The position numbers and the translations under genes are program-made. Shown here piece after piece: positions 27,433 to 35,862 of a stretch of 64,000 bases of DNA. The notes below the pieces were generated by a model. The model did no database searches, was not told the origin of the DNA, and was given only the letters and a program-made list of their open reading frames with translations. Source of the stretch: Flavivirga algicola. GTDB taxonomy: Bacteria; Bacteroidota; Bacteroidia; Flavobacteriales; Flavobacteriaceae. The DNA is taken from positions 53,358 through 117,357 of the forward strand of contig NZ_JABBHF010000014.1 of the NCBI RefSeq assembly GCF_012910715.1, given 5' to 3'. Position 1 is the stretch's first letter. Every line of letters starts with the position of its first letter.

Positions 27433-27774
27433 TCAGAACGACTCCGAATAATTTTCTATTACAAAATCCCCCCAATTGGCGATCGATTGAATTAAGGGAA
27501 CTAGCGTTTTTCCAAATTCAGTTAAGGAATATTCAACTTTTAGAGGTGGTTTAGAAGTATAAACCTTTCTTTTTACGATACCATCTTCCTCTAATGTCTT
27601 TAATTGCAAACTTAAAGTACGTTCAGTAACCGTAGGCATTAGTTTTCTCAGTTCGTTATACCGTAGGGTGCCTCCAATCAAGTGATATAAGATAACCGTT
27701 TTCCATTTTCCACCAATAAGCCCCATGGTTAAACTTGCGCAACAAGGGTAATCTTTTCCTTTAAATTTATACAT
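27433..27774 (-). CDS. HxlR-family winged-helix regulator
   Basis: 113 residues, the full HxlR domain. A CC pair at 11-12 and the MGLIGGKWKTVILYHL helix are followed by LRYNELRKLMPTVTERTLSLQLKTLEEDGIV (helix-turn-helix) and the wing VEYSLTEFGKTL. HxlR/YodB/HypR-type regulators sense electrophiles or disulfide stress through an N-terminal Cys and control adjacent oxidoreductases. The divergent nitroreductase gene fits this. Its -7 box lies inside a shared inverted repeat (27814-27847). Confidence 0.92.
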   Translation of the reverse strand: MYKFKGKDYPCCASLTMGLIGGKWKTVILYHLIGGTLRYNELRKLMPTVTERTLSLQLKTLEEDGIVKRKVYTSKPPLKVEYSLTEFGKTLVPLIQSIANWGDFVIENYSESF

Positions 27775-27789
27775 GATTAGAATAAAAAT

Positions 27790-27868
27790 CTATACTATCC
27801 TTTTTGACCGTTATTGCAAAAATATTAAACTATACTTAGTTTTGCAACTATAAAATATATAGTATAAT
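27790..27868. promoter_or_regulatory. Divergent promoter and likely operator of hxlR-type and nitroreductase genes
   Basis: TTGCAAAA (27814-27821) and TTTTGCAA (27840-27847) form an 8-bp inverted repeat with an 18-base spacer. TAGTTTTG at 27837-27844 (plus) and TATTTTTG at 27817-27824 (minus) are full matches to the -7 consensus TAnnTTTG and overlap the two arms. TATACTA/TAGTATA-type motifs recur at about 27791, 27830 and 27860. The regulator could thus bind over both promoters and control both genes. Confidence 0.6.
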
Positions 27869-27882
27869 TAAAAATATAGAAT

Positions 27883-28482
27883 ATGAGTTTTATCGAAGCC
27901 ATGCAACATCGGTACACAACAAAAAAATACGATGCATCTAAAAAAATAGAAAATCAAAAAATAGAAGCATTAAAAAAGATTTTACATTTAAGTCCATCTT
28001 CCATAAACAGTCAACCTTGGAAATTTACTTTTGTCTCAGATAGTGATATAAAAAAGAAACTTTCGGAGGTGTCCTGGCTGAACACCAATAAAGTTCTCGA
28101 TTCTGATACGGTTGTAGTATTTAGTCGAATTAATAACATAGCCTTATTTGAAAAACAAATAGAAGAAGGACTTCCTAAAGGAGCAGTTGATTATTACAAG
28201 GAATTCATAAAGCCACAATCTGAGGAACAAATAAAAGCTTGGTTTGGGAAGCAGGTTTATTTAGCTTTAGGCGTTTTATTAAGCGCTTGTGCAGAAATGG
28301 GCATTGATGTGACTCCAATGGAAGGTATCGAACAAAAAAACTATGATACGATATTAAATCAGACAGATTACTCCACACTTGTGGCCGTAGCTATAGGTTA
28401 TAGAGATCAAGACGATTTTAACCAACCGAGTAAAAATCCAAAATCTAGAAGAGATATCAATAAAGTAATAGAAACAATTTAA
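27883..28482 (+). CDS. NfsB-like NAD(P)H-dependent nitroreductase
   Basis: 199 residues, cytoplasmic FMN enzyme of the nitroreductase family. The N-terminal RYTTKKYDASKKI and LHLSPSSINSQPWKFTFV segments are the FMN-binding signatures of the NfsB/oxygen-insensitive group. YLALGVLLSACAEMGIDVTPMEG and the C-terminal SRRDINKVIE complete the domain. It reduces quinones or nitro compounds with NAD(P)H. It is divergent from the HxlR regulator and 13 bases upstream of the quinol monooxygenase gene. Its last 50 or so bases are duplicated at 32788. Confidence 0.9.
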   Translation: MSFIEAMQHRYTTKKYDASKKIENQKIEALKKILHLSPSSINSQPWKFTFVSDSDIKKKLSEVSWLNTNKVLDSDTVVVFSRINNIALFEKQIEEGLPKGAVDYYKEFIKPQSEEQIKAWFGKQVYLALGVLLSACAEMGIDVTPMEGIEQKNYDTILNQTDYSTLVAVAIGYRDQDDFNQPSKNPKSRRDINKVIETI

Positions 28483-28530
28483 AATCAAAGAAATAATGGC
28501 AAATCAAAAATTAACAATCGTAGCAAAAAT
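28430..28530 (+). repeat. 101-bp identical direct repeat, copy A (nitroreductase end to monooxygenase start)
   Basis: These bases are identical to 32788-32888, offset by exactly 4358. They cover the nitroreductase C-terminus, the 13-base intergenic gap and the first codons of the monooxygenase. Similarity continues at a lower level through the monooxygenase gene and into the Crp remnant. Confidence 0.92.
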
Positions 28531-28792
28531 ACTAGCTAAAGAAGAAAAGAGGGATTTAGTGAAAAATGAATTGCTGAAACTAATCGACATCACCAAAGCA
28601 GAAAAAGGGTGTATAAACTATGACTTGCACCAAGACAATCAAAATGGCAATTTGTTTCTGTTTTACGAAAATTGGGAAAGTCGAGAATTATGGCAAGAAC
28701 ATATGAACAATGCCCATTTAGCCGATTATATAAAAGCAACCGATGGTGCAGTTGAAAAATTTGTTCTAAATGAAATGACCCATATAGGGTAG
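28496..28792 (+). CDS. Putative quinol monooxygenase (ABM/YgiN family), copy A
   Basis: 98 residues, a single antibiotic-biosynthesis-monooxygenase ferredoxin-like domain: LTIVAKILAKEEKRD, KAEKGCINYDLHQD, LFLFYENWESRELWQEHMNNAHLADY. Proteins of this type oxidise quinols or act in redox-cycling stress responses without a bound cofactor. It is cotranscribed with the nitroreductase. It is 88 of 98 residues identical to the copy at 32854. Confidence 0.88.
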   Translation: MANQKLTIVAKILAKEEKRDLVKNELLKLIDITKAEKGCINYDLHQDNQNGNLFLFYENWESRELWQEHMNNAHLADYIKATDGAVEKFVLNEMTHIG

Positions 28793-28805
28793 AAAATCTG
28801 TTTAT

Positions 28806-28888
28806 AATAAAAATGAGATCATCATCTGGATCTATTATAGACTCAAAAAGAACTGTTTCAGCGTGTTCCTCAGCACTATATAGCCTCC
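28806..28888 (+). pseudogene. Remnant of a Crp/Fnr regulator gene (internal deletion)
   Basis: AATAAAAATGAGATCATC matches the early part of the intact Crp/Fnr gene at 33408-33425. It is joined directly to about 65 bases (ATCTGGATCTATTATAGACT... TATAGCCTCC) that match 33768-33833 with few changes. The piece in between, and everything after the recognition helix, is gone. Position after the monooxygenase is the same as in the second copy. Confidence 0.85.
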
Positions 28889-28930
28889 AGAAATTTCCTT
28901 TTCTATTTTAATAAATTATTGTGAAGTGTA

Positions 28931-31900
28931 TTACTTCACAACGAATCTAACTTTTTTATCTCCTAAGGATAAAGTGTAAATACCTGTTGACAAACCGTTT
29001 ACATTTAAGGCTGCTGTTGTATCATTCTCATTTACTTGAATGTCTCCACTCATAACGAGTCTTCCCGCTGAGCTAATTACATTAAAAGTATGTGCTCCTT
29101 GAGCCAATCCAAGAATATTTAATAATTCATTGGTCGGATTTGGATAGACAGATAAGACCGCTGCATCATTCGCCTTTGGGTTAACAGATAAGGCAGTTGG
29201 ATTATTCGCCTTATGAGATTGCTTGTTTGTATTTCCCACTTGAGTAAAAGACCACTGTTGATTTTGATTACTCGTATTGGAGGCCCACATTTGAACATTT
29301 TGATTATTAGCTCCTCCAGGATTACCGTCAATAGCAAAGCCAATAGCATTTCTTTTTTGAAGATGAAATAACCCATTACCTACAGATAATTTTTTGAACT
29401 GTTGGTTTTGATTAGTATCGCTACATGTCCAAAGTTTTACGTTTTTACCATTGCCGCTACCATTGCTGCCATCAATACAGAAATTAGTATTTTTCTTCTT
29501 ATATGAGTAAAAACCATTACCTCTACTGATTTCTTCCCATTGTTGATTGACATTGTTTTGATCATAGGCCCATAGTTTCACATTTTGTCCGTTTGCTCCA
29601 CCAACATTGCCATCAATAGCAAAGCCAATAGCATTACTTTTTCGTATCGTTACAATTGGATTGCCTACATTACCATCAGAAACAGTAAACGGCCTGAAGA
29701 TTTCTTTGGTGTTACCTGAGTTGTCAGTAGCCACTGCTTTAAGTATATAGTTTCCTGGACTCATGTTTTTGAGTACAGGGTCATTTTGACCTGTAGCATT
29801 CCATTCGTATGGTGCCACATTTTCTTGACGAACTAATGTATTGTTCAAAAACAACTTGACATGACTGATGTTGCCATTAGCATCAGAAGCATTAACTTTT
29901 ACATACACGCTTGCTGGGTTACTGAAGTTTTGCTGGTCGGATGGATTAACAAAACTAGCAGAGATACCATTACCTCCCCCTCCTCCAGGTACTGGTACAT
30001 TTGCTTTTTGAAATCCAGTCCCTTGAGAACCAGCCAGTACATAAGGATTGTTTTCATTAGAGACGTCGACCGCATTGAATAATGGGTAAGCAGCTCCTTG
30101 ATTTTGTTTTGACCAAGTTGCACCTCCGTTATTCGAAAACCATACACCATTACTACCATCTCTAAGTCCACCAGAACCCATAGCACTAGAGGAAGTAGCA
30201 TAAATTATATTCGAGTTTTTAGGCATGATAGCCACTTTTCTCATATACTTATCCGTTAAGAGTTTTTCCCAAGTATTACCTTTGTTTTTACTTCGGAAAA
30301 GACCTCTGTTTTCCCCGTCTCCGAGTACCGTTACATATACCCAATTTGGGTTGTTGGGATCTGTATCGATATCGTAGATGCCTTTGTATCTTTGGTTTCT
30401 AATGCTAAGGTCATTATTGTCTGCAGGTAGATCATTGAGATTGTTCATTCGACTCCAGTTTTGTCCACCATTGGTAGATCTCCAAAGGCCTTTAGTTCCA
30501 CCAGCATAAACCAGATTACCGTCAAACTGATCTACAGCTGTAAACTGGCAAAATTTATTGTCTAAAACTCTAGACCAATTGCTACCATCATTGGTACTTT
30601 TGTAAACATCTCCTTCTTCCACTACATACATTGTTCTATTATTGGTGGGGCTATTTACATCTAGGGATAGTCCATTGATACGGCCATTTAGGGGTATTCC
30701 ATTATTTGATTCACTCCAGCTTGAACGCTCTCCTTTATTGGTGCTTTTCAATATATAACCTTCTCCAATCGTAACCCAGACTACATTCTCTCTATCAGGG
30801 TCGGCTACGACAGACGTACCGTTTCCTCCTCTACCATTGCCCCATCCGTATTTCGAATCGTCTGTATTACAGTTTTCCCAAGTTTGTGCTTTGTCTAAAC
30901 TTCTCCAAAGTCCCATATCACCTAAACAGAAATAAATAATGTTAGGATTTTTGGGACTGATCATCATGTCTATGTTAACCATATTGTCTACACCGGTACT
31001 TTGCCATTTACCAGGAGATACTTCGTTGGAGTGAAGTATGTCAAATGTAGTGCCTCCGTCTTTAGATCCATTGACCCATTGAGAATTAATCCAATAATAA
31101 TTATTAGGGTTAGATAAATCTTCTGCTACGGTTCTACCGTATCCATCTTTTACAGAGTTATAGGTGCGCTGGGTCTCCCCATGAAAAGCCGTCCCCCATG
31201 TCCCTACATCACTCGTCTTAGTGAAAGTAGCACCACCATTTGTAGATACTCTAGTTCCCGATTTAGGATTCCAGGTAGCTACCACAATAGGGTCTATGAT
31301 GGTAATTTTAGAGGTCGTCGGGTGTACAAAAATAACACCTCCCTGATCTTGGATTTTAGTCCAGCTGTTGCCTCCATTTGTACTTTTATACAATTTACTA
31401 TCTCTTCCGTCCATCCAAAACTGATTAGCACAATCGGCCTTGACTGTTGTTAGATATAATGTAGAAGGGTTTTGTGGGTCAATAGCCATGTCTGCTACTT
31501 CAGTAAATCCTTCAAAATTAGAAGTCGTTTTGTTTTGCCAAGTGACTCCGCCATCGGTGCTTTTATAAACATCAGCCACCGAGCAAACAGGTCTTCCTCT
31601 ACCTGTGATAGCGTAGACAGTGTTTCCTTCCGTTGGATCGACCACCAGTTTGATGATCCTAAGGTTAGGGAAGTTGGTATCAACTTGCGACCAAGAGTTA
31701 CCGGTATTGGTGGTTTTATAAATTTGCGCGTTGGTGGTATTCCAGTTACCCTGATGTCTAGAAGCGTACCCCATCCATGGCTTATCTGTACTGAACTCAA
31801 TATCTGTGATGTATCCACCACCACCTAATACGCTTTGCCAAGAGTCTCCACCATTTGTAGTCTTGTGTATTCCGCCTCCAGCTATAAACATGATGTTGCC

Positions 31901-32203
31901 ATTTGTTCTGTGAAAACCAAGACCAGATACATGAGTACCATTAAACCCTCGACTGGCACCACAGACATCCCAAGTCTGACCACCATCCCTACTTCGGTAG
32001 GCTCCGCTGAGATCACTACCAGCTAATACGATTCCTGATTTACTGGCTCCAACACAACCAAACCATCCACCACCACCAGGGTTTGTGCGTGTCCAATTGT
32101 GAGTTTGTGCACTCACGAACGATGAAATAAATAAAAGACATGCAGAAAAAGCTATTTTCCAGATATCTCGGTTTTTAATGAGCAGGTTTTTAATTTTAAT
32201 CAT
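28931..32203 (-). CDS. T9SS-exported BNR/GH74-like beta-propeller protein with Ig-like and ricin-type lectin domains
   Basis: 1090 residues. A signal peptide ends near SFVSAQ (about 33). Residues about 35-735 contain repeated Asp-box/BNR motifs (STDGGVTWQ, STNGGNSWTK, SLDKAQTWEN, SKNKGNTWEK, SNNGGATWSK), the layout of GH74/VPS10-type twin propellers. An Ig-like domain follows (about 745-845), then three ricin-type beta-trefoil repeats with Q-W motifs (about 846-992) and a type A T9SS sorting domain (1017-1090, starting LSVYPNPTNE). It is therefore predicted to be secreted or displayed on the cell surface and to bind a glycan. Hydrolase activity (xyloglucanase-like) is possible but not shown. 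It sits between the two halves of a duplicated gene block. Confidence 0.85.
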   Translation of the reverse strand: MIKIKNLLIKNRDIWKIAFSACLLFISSFVSAQTHNWTRTNPGGGGWFGCVGASKSGIVLAGSDLSGAYRSRDGGQTWDVCGASRGFNGTHVSGLGFHRTNGNIMFIAGGGIHKTTNGGDSWQSVLGGGGYITDIEFSTDKPWMGYASRHQGNWNTTNAQIYKTTNTGNSWSQVDTNFPNLRIIKLVVDPTEGNTVYAITGRGRPVCSVADVYKSTDGGVTWQNKTTSNFEGFTEVADMAIDPQNPSTLYLTTVKADCANQFWMDGRDSKLYKSTNGGNSWTKIQDQGGVIFVHPTTSKITIIDPIVVATWNPKSGTRVSTNGGATFTKTSDVGTWGTAFHGETQRTYNSVKDGYGRTVAEDLSNPNNYYWINSQWVNGSKDGGTTFDILHSNEVSPGKWQSTGVDNMVNIDMMISPKNPNIIYFCLGDMGLWRSLDKAQTWENCNTDDSKYGWGNGRGGNGTSVVADPDRENVVWVTIGEGYILKSTNKGERSSWSESNNGIPLNGRINGLSLDVNSPTNNRTMYVVEEGDVYKSTNDGSNWSRVLDNKFCQFTAVDQFDGNLVYAGGTKGLWRSTNGGQNWSRMNNLNDLPADNNDLSIRNQRYKGIYDIDTDPNNPNWVYVTVLGDGENRGLFRSKNKGNTWEKLLTDKYMRKVAIMPKNSNIIYATSSSAMGSGGLRDGSNGVWFSNNGGATWSKQNQGAAYPLFNAVDVSNENNPYVLAGSQGTGFQKANVPVPGGGGGNGISASFVNPSDQQNFSNPASVYVKVNASDANGNISHVKLFLNNTLVRQENVAPYEWNATGQNDPVLKNMSPGNYILKAVATDNSGNTKEIFRPFTVSDGNVGNPIVTIRKSNAIGFAIDGNVGGANGQNVKLWAYDQNNVNQQWEEISRGNGFYSYKKKNTNFCIDGSNGSGNGKNVKLWTCSDTNQNQQFKKLSVGNGLFHLQKRNAIGFAIDGNPGGANNQNVQMWASNTSNQNQQWSFTQVGNTNKQSHKANNPTALSVNPKANDAAVLSVYPNPTNELLNILGLAQGAHTFNVISSAGRLVMSGDIQVNENDTTAALNVNGLSTGIYTLSLGDKKVRFVVK

Positions 32204-32773
32204 AGTAGAATGAAATTTAATACTTGTTTTGTAGATTCATTTTTGGATTTATACATACTTTCGAGTCTGTATATACCATCGATAATTGTACTGATGCGTT
32301 TTTTAGATCGATATTTCTATCTTTAAATCCTTCTAAAAATCTTCAATATCAATTTTTGGCACTCTAACTTGGGGCTTACTTAATTGGATTACTAAAAAAA
32401 GCAATACTATCCTGTAGTTTTTTTCCCAGAAGTATTCTAATTAATGCTTCAATTTATAGACTAATATTTCAATATTTGTCTATTTAAAAACGTATCGGTT
32501 AATTCTAAACAGAACATTTTAAATAAATTGTAGCTTAAAAGTTTCGATACAAGTAAATGATTATTTTAAAAAAAAGTGTTCTTCTGTGTAAATTTTAAGT
32601 CTCTATTTGTAAATATTTGTTTACAATAAGTAGCAGGAGTACTACTTTTAATGAAATCTAAATTAACTACATAATTAATGACATTACTTAATATAAAACT
32701 AAAACATTGGAGCTTATGTCTTTTAAAATAAGTTTATCATCTTTAATTTAGATTCAGTACTTCTGTTGGGAGG
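32204..32773. other. AT-rich non-coding region upstream of the BNR/lectin gene
   Basis: About 570 bases without an ORF. It should hold the promoter of the minus-strand BNR/lectin gene. No terminator or repeat is convincing. Confidence 0.5.
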
Positions 32774-32840
32774 TTTTAGCCAACCAAGTAAAAATCCAAA
32801 ATCTAGAAGAGATATCAATAAAGTAATAGAAACAATTTAA
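32774..32840 (+). pseudogene. C-terminal remnant of a second nitroreductase gene
   Basis: The last 21 codons (FSQPSKNPKSRRDINKVIETI and stop) of a copy of the nitroreductase at 27883 remain. Similarity to the intact gene ends abruptly at about 32774. The rest of the gene and its promoter are absent. Confidence 0.9.
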
Positions 32841-32888
32841 AATCAAAGAAATAATGGCAAATCAAAAATTAACAATCGTAGCAAAAAT
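32788..32888 (+). repeat. 101-bp identical direct repeat, copy B
   Basis: Identical to 28430-28530. Complete identity across coding and intergenic bases points to recent duplication or gene conversion. The two copies flank the BNR/lectin gene and could recombine to delete it. Confidence 0.92.
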
Positions 32889-33150
32889 TTTAGCTAAAGC
32901 AGAAAAAAGAGACTTAGTAAAAAACGAGTTGCTAAAACTAATCGACATTACCAGGGCAGAGAAAGGATGTATAAACTATGACTTGCACCAAGACAATCAA
33001 AATGAAAATTTGTTTCTGTTTTTCGAAAATTGGGAAAGTCGCGAATTATGGCAGGAACATATGAACAATACACACTTAGCCGATTACATGAAAGCTACCG
33101 ATGGTGCTGTTGAAGAGTTCTCTCTAAATGAAATGACCTATATAGAGTAG
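32854..33150 (+). CDS. Putative quinol monooxygenase (ABM/YgiN family), copy B
   Basis: 98 residues, the same single-domain ABM protein as copy A with 10 substitutions. Most are conservative and the domain core (GCINYDLHQD, NWESRELWQEHMNN) is unchanged, so it is probably functional. Its natural promoter upstream of the nitroreductase was lost, so expression may depend on a new promoter in the 32.6-32.8 kb region. It precedes the intact Crp/Fnr gene by 165 bases. Confidence 0.85.
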   Translation: MANQKLTIVAKILAKAEKRDLVKNELLKLIDITRAEKGCINYDLHQDNQNENLFLFFENWESRELWQEHMNNTHLADYMKATDGAVEEFSLNEMTYIE

Positions 33151-33315
33151 AAAATTTGTTTCAGATAAAAAATGTCCACATTTCATTGCGTATATTAAAC
33201 TTTAGCTCTTTTAGGATACGTTTTAATAGCGATTTGAATTATAACTCAAATCGCTATTACTTTTATTTTGCACATTTCTCTTCAGGGAGGATCCACAAAG
33301 AAATATTTTAAAACA

Positions 33316-33897
33316 ATGACAGACTTAATCGAGAATATTAAACAATACACATCACTAAATAATGATGAGATCGTAGTAATTGAGAACGCTGTAGAAAAGC
33401 GCATTTACAATAAAAATGAGATCATCTTTACCGAAGGAAGAATCGCTAATGAAATCTATTTTGTAGCCAAAGGTTGCGTGAGGCTTTTTTACAATGTAGA
33501 AGGGAATGATAAAACCGCCTTCTTTTATACAGAAGGAAAATTTATTTGTGCAGGAGAAAGCTATACGTTTAATATTCCTGCTATCGAAAATTACCAAGCC
33601 ATCGAACAAACAGAAATTTACGTGTTTACGAAGTCTACAAACGAATTACTCTTAAAAGAAGTCCCAAAACTTGAAATCATAGCGCGAATTGCAACAGAAA
33701 ATGAGCTGATAACCTGCCAAAAGATAATTGCATCCTTTGTGACAAAATCCCCAGAAGAACGTTATCTGGATTTATTACAGACCCAAAAAGAACTGTTTCA
33801 ACGTGTTCCTCAGCATTATATAGCCTCCTTCTTAGGCGTATCGCCAGAAACACTCAGTAGAATTAAAGCCCGCGTACGCAACAAAAAACGTTCTTGA
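33316..33897 (+). CDS. Crp/Fnr-family transcriptional regulator, intact copy
   Basis: 193 residues from the ATG at 33316; a TTG start at 33268 is rejected because it adds 16 unrelated residues. A cyclic-nucleotide-binding-type beta-roll (about 10-115, including NKNEIIFTEGRIANEIYFVAKG) is followed by the dimer helix and a winged helix (ELFQRVPQHYIASFLGVSPETLSRIKA). It belongs to the same subgroup as the regulator at 15504. In the ancestral block it followed the nitroreductase and monooxygenase, so it likely regulates them or the NmrA-like gene 50 bases downstream. Copy A of this gene is a remnant at 28806. Confidence 0.9.
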   Translation: MTDLIENIKQYTSLNNDEIVVIENAVEKRIYNKNEIIFTEGRIANEIYFVAKGCVRLFYNVEGNDKTAFFYTEGKFICAGESYTFNIPAIENYQAIEQTEIYVFTKSTNELLLKEVPKLEIIARIATENELITCQKIIASFVTKSPEERYLDLLQTQKELFQRVPQHYIASFLGVSPETLSRIKARVRNKKRS

Positions 33898-33947
33898 CGA
33901 TAGTCAAGGAAAAACAGTGTATCAGTATTTAAATTTGAAAAAAAAAT

Positions 33948-34811
33948 ATGGATACAAAAAAAGTTTTAATAGCTGGTGCAACAGGATACTTAGGGCAGTA
34001 TCTGGTAAAAGAGTTGAAAGAAAGAGGGTATTGGGTTCGGATTTTAATACGTAAGGAAAAGCAAAAAGAAATATTCAAAAACGTTGATGATTTCTTTATC
34101 GGGCAAATAACAGAACCTGATAGCCTAAAAGGAATAACAAATAAAATAGATTGGGTTTTCTCTACAATAGGCATTACACGGCAAAAAGATGGATTAACAT
34201 ATATGGATGTGGATTACCAAGGGAATTCCAATTTGCTTAAGGAAGCTCTAAAAGATGGGGTAAAATCGTTTCAATATATTTCAGCAATAAATGGAGACAA
34301 GCTTAGACATCTCAAGATATTTGAAGCAAAAGAGAGGTTTGTTGATGAGTTAAAAAGTTCTGGAATCAATCATTCTATTTTACGCCCTAATGGTTTCTTC
34401 TCCGATATGAAAGATTTTTTAAAAATGGCTAAAAGTGGCAGAGTATACCTATTTGGACATGGAAATTTTAAACTCAACCCTATTGACGGTGAGGACTTAG
34501 CAAAAGTTTGTGTAGATAAAATGATTGCAGGAGAAAGAGAAGCTTCTGCTGGTGGCATGGAGATTTTCAGTCAAAACGATTTGGCAAAACTTGCATTAAA
34601 AGCTTGGGGAAAAACTATCAAAATAAGTCACTTACCCGATTGGTCAAGACGGTTTGTTATATGGATACTACGAAGATTTACTTCTTCAAAAACGTATGGG
34701 CCAATTGAGTTTTTTCTAACTGCGATGGCCCATGATAATATTGCAGATCAATATGGTAACAAGCGACTTGAAGATTTTTTCGACACGGAGGTAAAAAAAC
34801 AAGTCCTGTGA
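33948..34811 (+). CDS. NmrA-like NAD(P)-binding protein (atypical SDR)
   Basis: 287 residues. The Rossmann motif GATGYLG (10-16) opens the protein and a basic RILIRKEKQKE follows, suggesting NADP(H). Segments IDWVFSTIGITRQKDGLTY, FQYISAINGDKL and ILRPNGFFSDM fit atypical SDR/NmrA-like proteins, which act as redox sensors or as reductases of small substrates; the classical YxxxK dyad is not evident. The C-terminal 60 residues carry a hydrophobic stretch (RRFVIWILRRF). It lies on the same strand as the Crp/Fnr gene, 50 bases after it. Confidence 0.85.
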   Translation: MDTKKVLIAGATGYLGQYLVKELKERGYWVRILIRKEKQKEIFKNVDDFFIGQITEPDSLKGITNKIDWVFSTIGITRQKDGLTYMDVDYQGNSNLLKEALKDGVKSFQYISAINGDKLRHLKIFEAKERFVDELKSSGINHSILRPNGFFSDMKDFLKMAKSGRVYLFGHGNFKLNPIDGEDLAKVCVDKMIAGEREASAGGMEIFSQNDLAKLALKAWGKTIKISHLPDWSRRFVIWILRRFTSSKTYGPIEFFLTAMAHDNIADQYGNKRLEDFFDTEVKKQVL

Positions 34812-34857
34812 ATTCAATTTAGTTTTTTAATAAAGATAATAGTAACGAGATAACTAA

Positions 34858-35547
34858 TTATACGGTTTTTTGGTTCCTAGCTCCCATGATTAAAAACCAG
34901 AGACAAAGTGAAATTTCTCCAATATCTGCTGGCACAGTAATATTTTCCAAAAAGACAGACTGCATGTTCGGATAAAGGAAAAACACAACAAAATCTATCA
35001 AATCCCCGATGCAACCCAGTATTAAAAACACACCAATTATTTTTGGGGCTAACCCCGATTTAATAATCATATAACCCAACGGAAATAAATACAACCCATA
35101 GAATATTTGATTTATAAAATACCCTTTAGTATGAATGTTTTGAAAAAACATAGATAAAACCTGCAATTGTTCTGGTGCAAACGCAGAGGAATAAGAATTA
35201 TTCACCATTAATTCCAAAGCAGAAAATTGGTTTAATGCGTTTTGGCAAAACATGGCAACAGATATGATTACACATAATAACAGGAATAACGAAATGTTTT
35301 TGCTTACAGGCTTAAAAAGCAAGAATAGAATATATGCATAGAAAAAGAACATGGTAGACATCACTAAATCACTCACAAAGCCAAGGCGGAATAGCCATTG
35401 ATTTTCAACTACATTCTGAGTTGTGGCTATTGGATCATTAGGTACATAAAGTTTTTGTCGAACAAAAAATTCGGCAAAAATTCCTGTAACTGCAAGAATT
35501 AAAAAAAGTAAACCTGCTAATCTTCCCATTTTCTTATTTGAATACAT
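34858..35547 (-). CDS. DUF4386-type integral membrane protein
   Basis: 229 residues from the ATG at 35547 (MYSNKKMGRLAGLLFLILAV); an upstream TTG start is rejected. About six membrane segments are seen, including GRLAGLLFLILAVTGIFAEF near the start and the C-terminal pair around IIGVFLILGCIGDLIDFVVFFL. The pattern MGRLAGLLFL plus a loop with NAL and QVLSMFF matches DUF4386, a family of unknown function. It is convergent with the NmrA-like gene and divergent from the PUL regulator. Confidence 0.75.
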   Translation of the reverse strand: MYSNKKMGRLAGLLFLILAVTGIFAEFFVRQKLYVPNDPIATTQNVVENQWLFRLGFVSDLVMSTMFFFYAYILFLLFKPVSKNISLFLLLCVIISVAMFCQNALNQFSALELMVNNSYSSAFAPEQLQVLSMFFQNIHTKGYFINQIFYGLYLFPLGYMIIKSGLAPKIIGVFLILGCIGDLIDFVVFFLYPNMQSVFLENITVPADIGEISLCLWFLIMGARNQKTV

Positions 35548-35862
35548 TTGTTGATTTTTTAAAGTTATATTTAGATGACGAAGCAATGAACAATTTGTTA
35601 CTTTGAAAGAATACTTCTGTAAAATATTGTTATAATAAAAAATAGAAATTGAGATAAAAAAAGCTGAATTGATACATTAATATAAGCCGCCTTAGCTCTA
35701 CAAAAGATAGTTAGAGTCTTAAATAAAATACATGTTAAACCAGTAGTCTTATATAACCAGATTTTTTTCTAATTAACACATTAACTACCCATACAAAAAC
35801 CATACAATAACTCTTACAAATCTTATTTTTAGTATCTTAGTAATACAACAAACTAATATTTT
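35548..35862. other. Divergent promoter region of DUF4386 and PUL regulator genes
   Basis: No ORF is seen. TATCTTAG (about 35833-35840) is a near match to TAnnTTTG about 25 bases before the regulator start and may be its -7 element. Confidence 0.35.

Noticed and set aside
33268..33315. Earlier TTG start for the intact Crp/Fnr regulator
   Set aside because: It adds 16 residues not found in the family, and the ATG at 33316 gives 193 residues, the same as the regulator at 15504.
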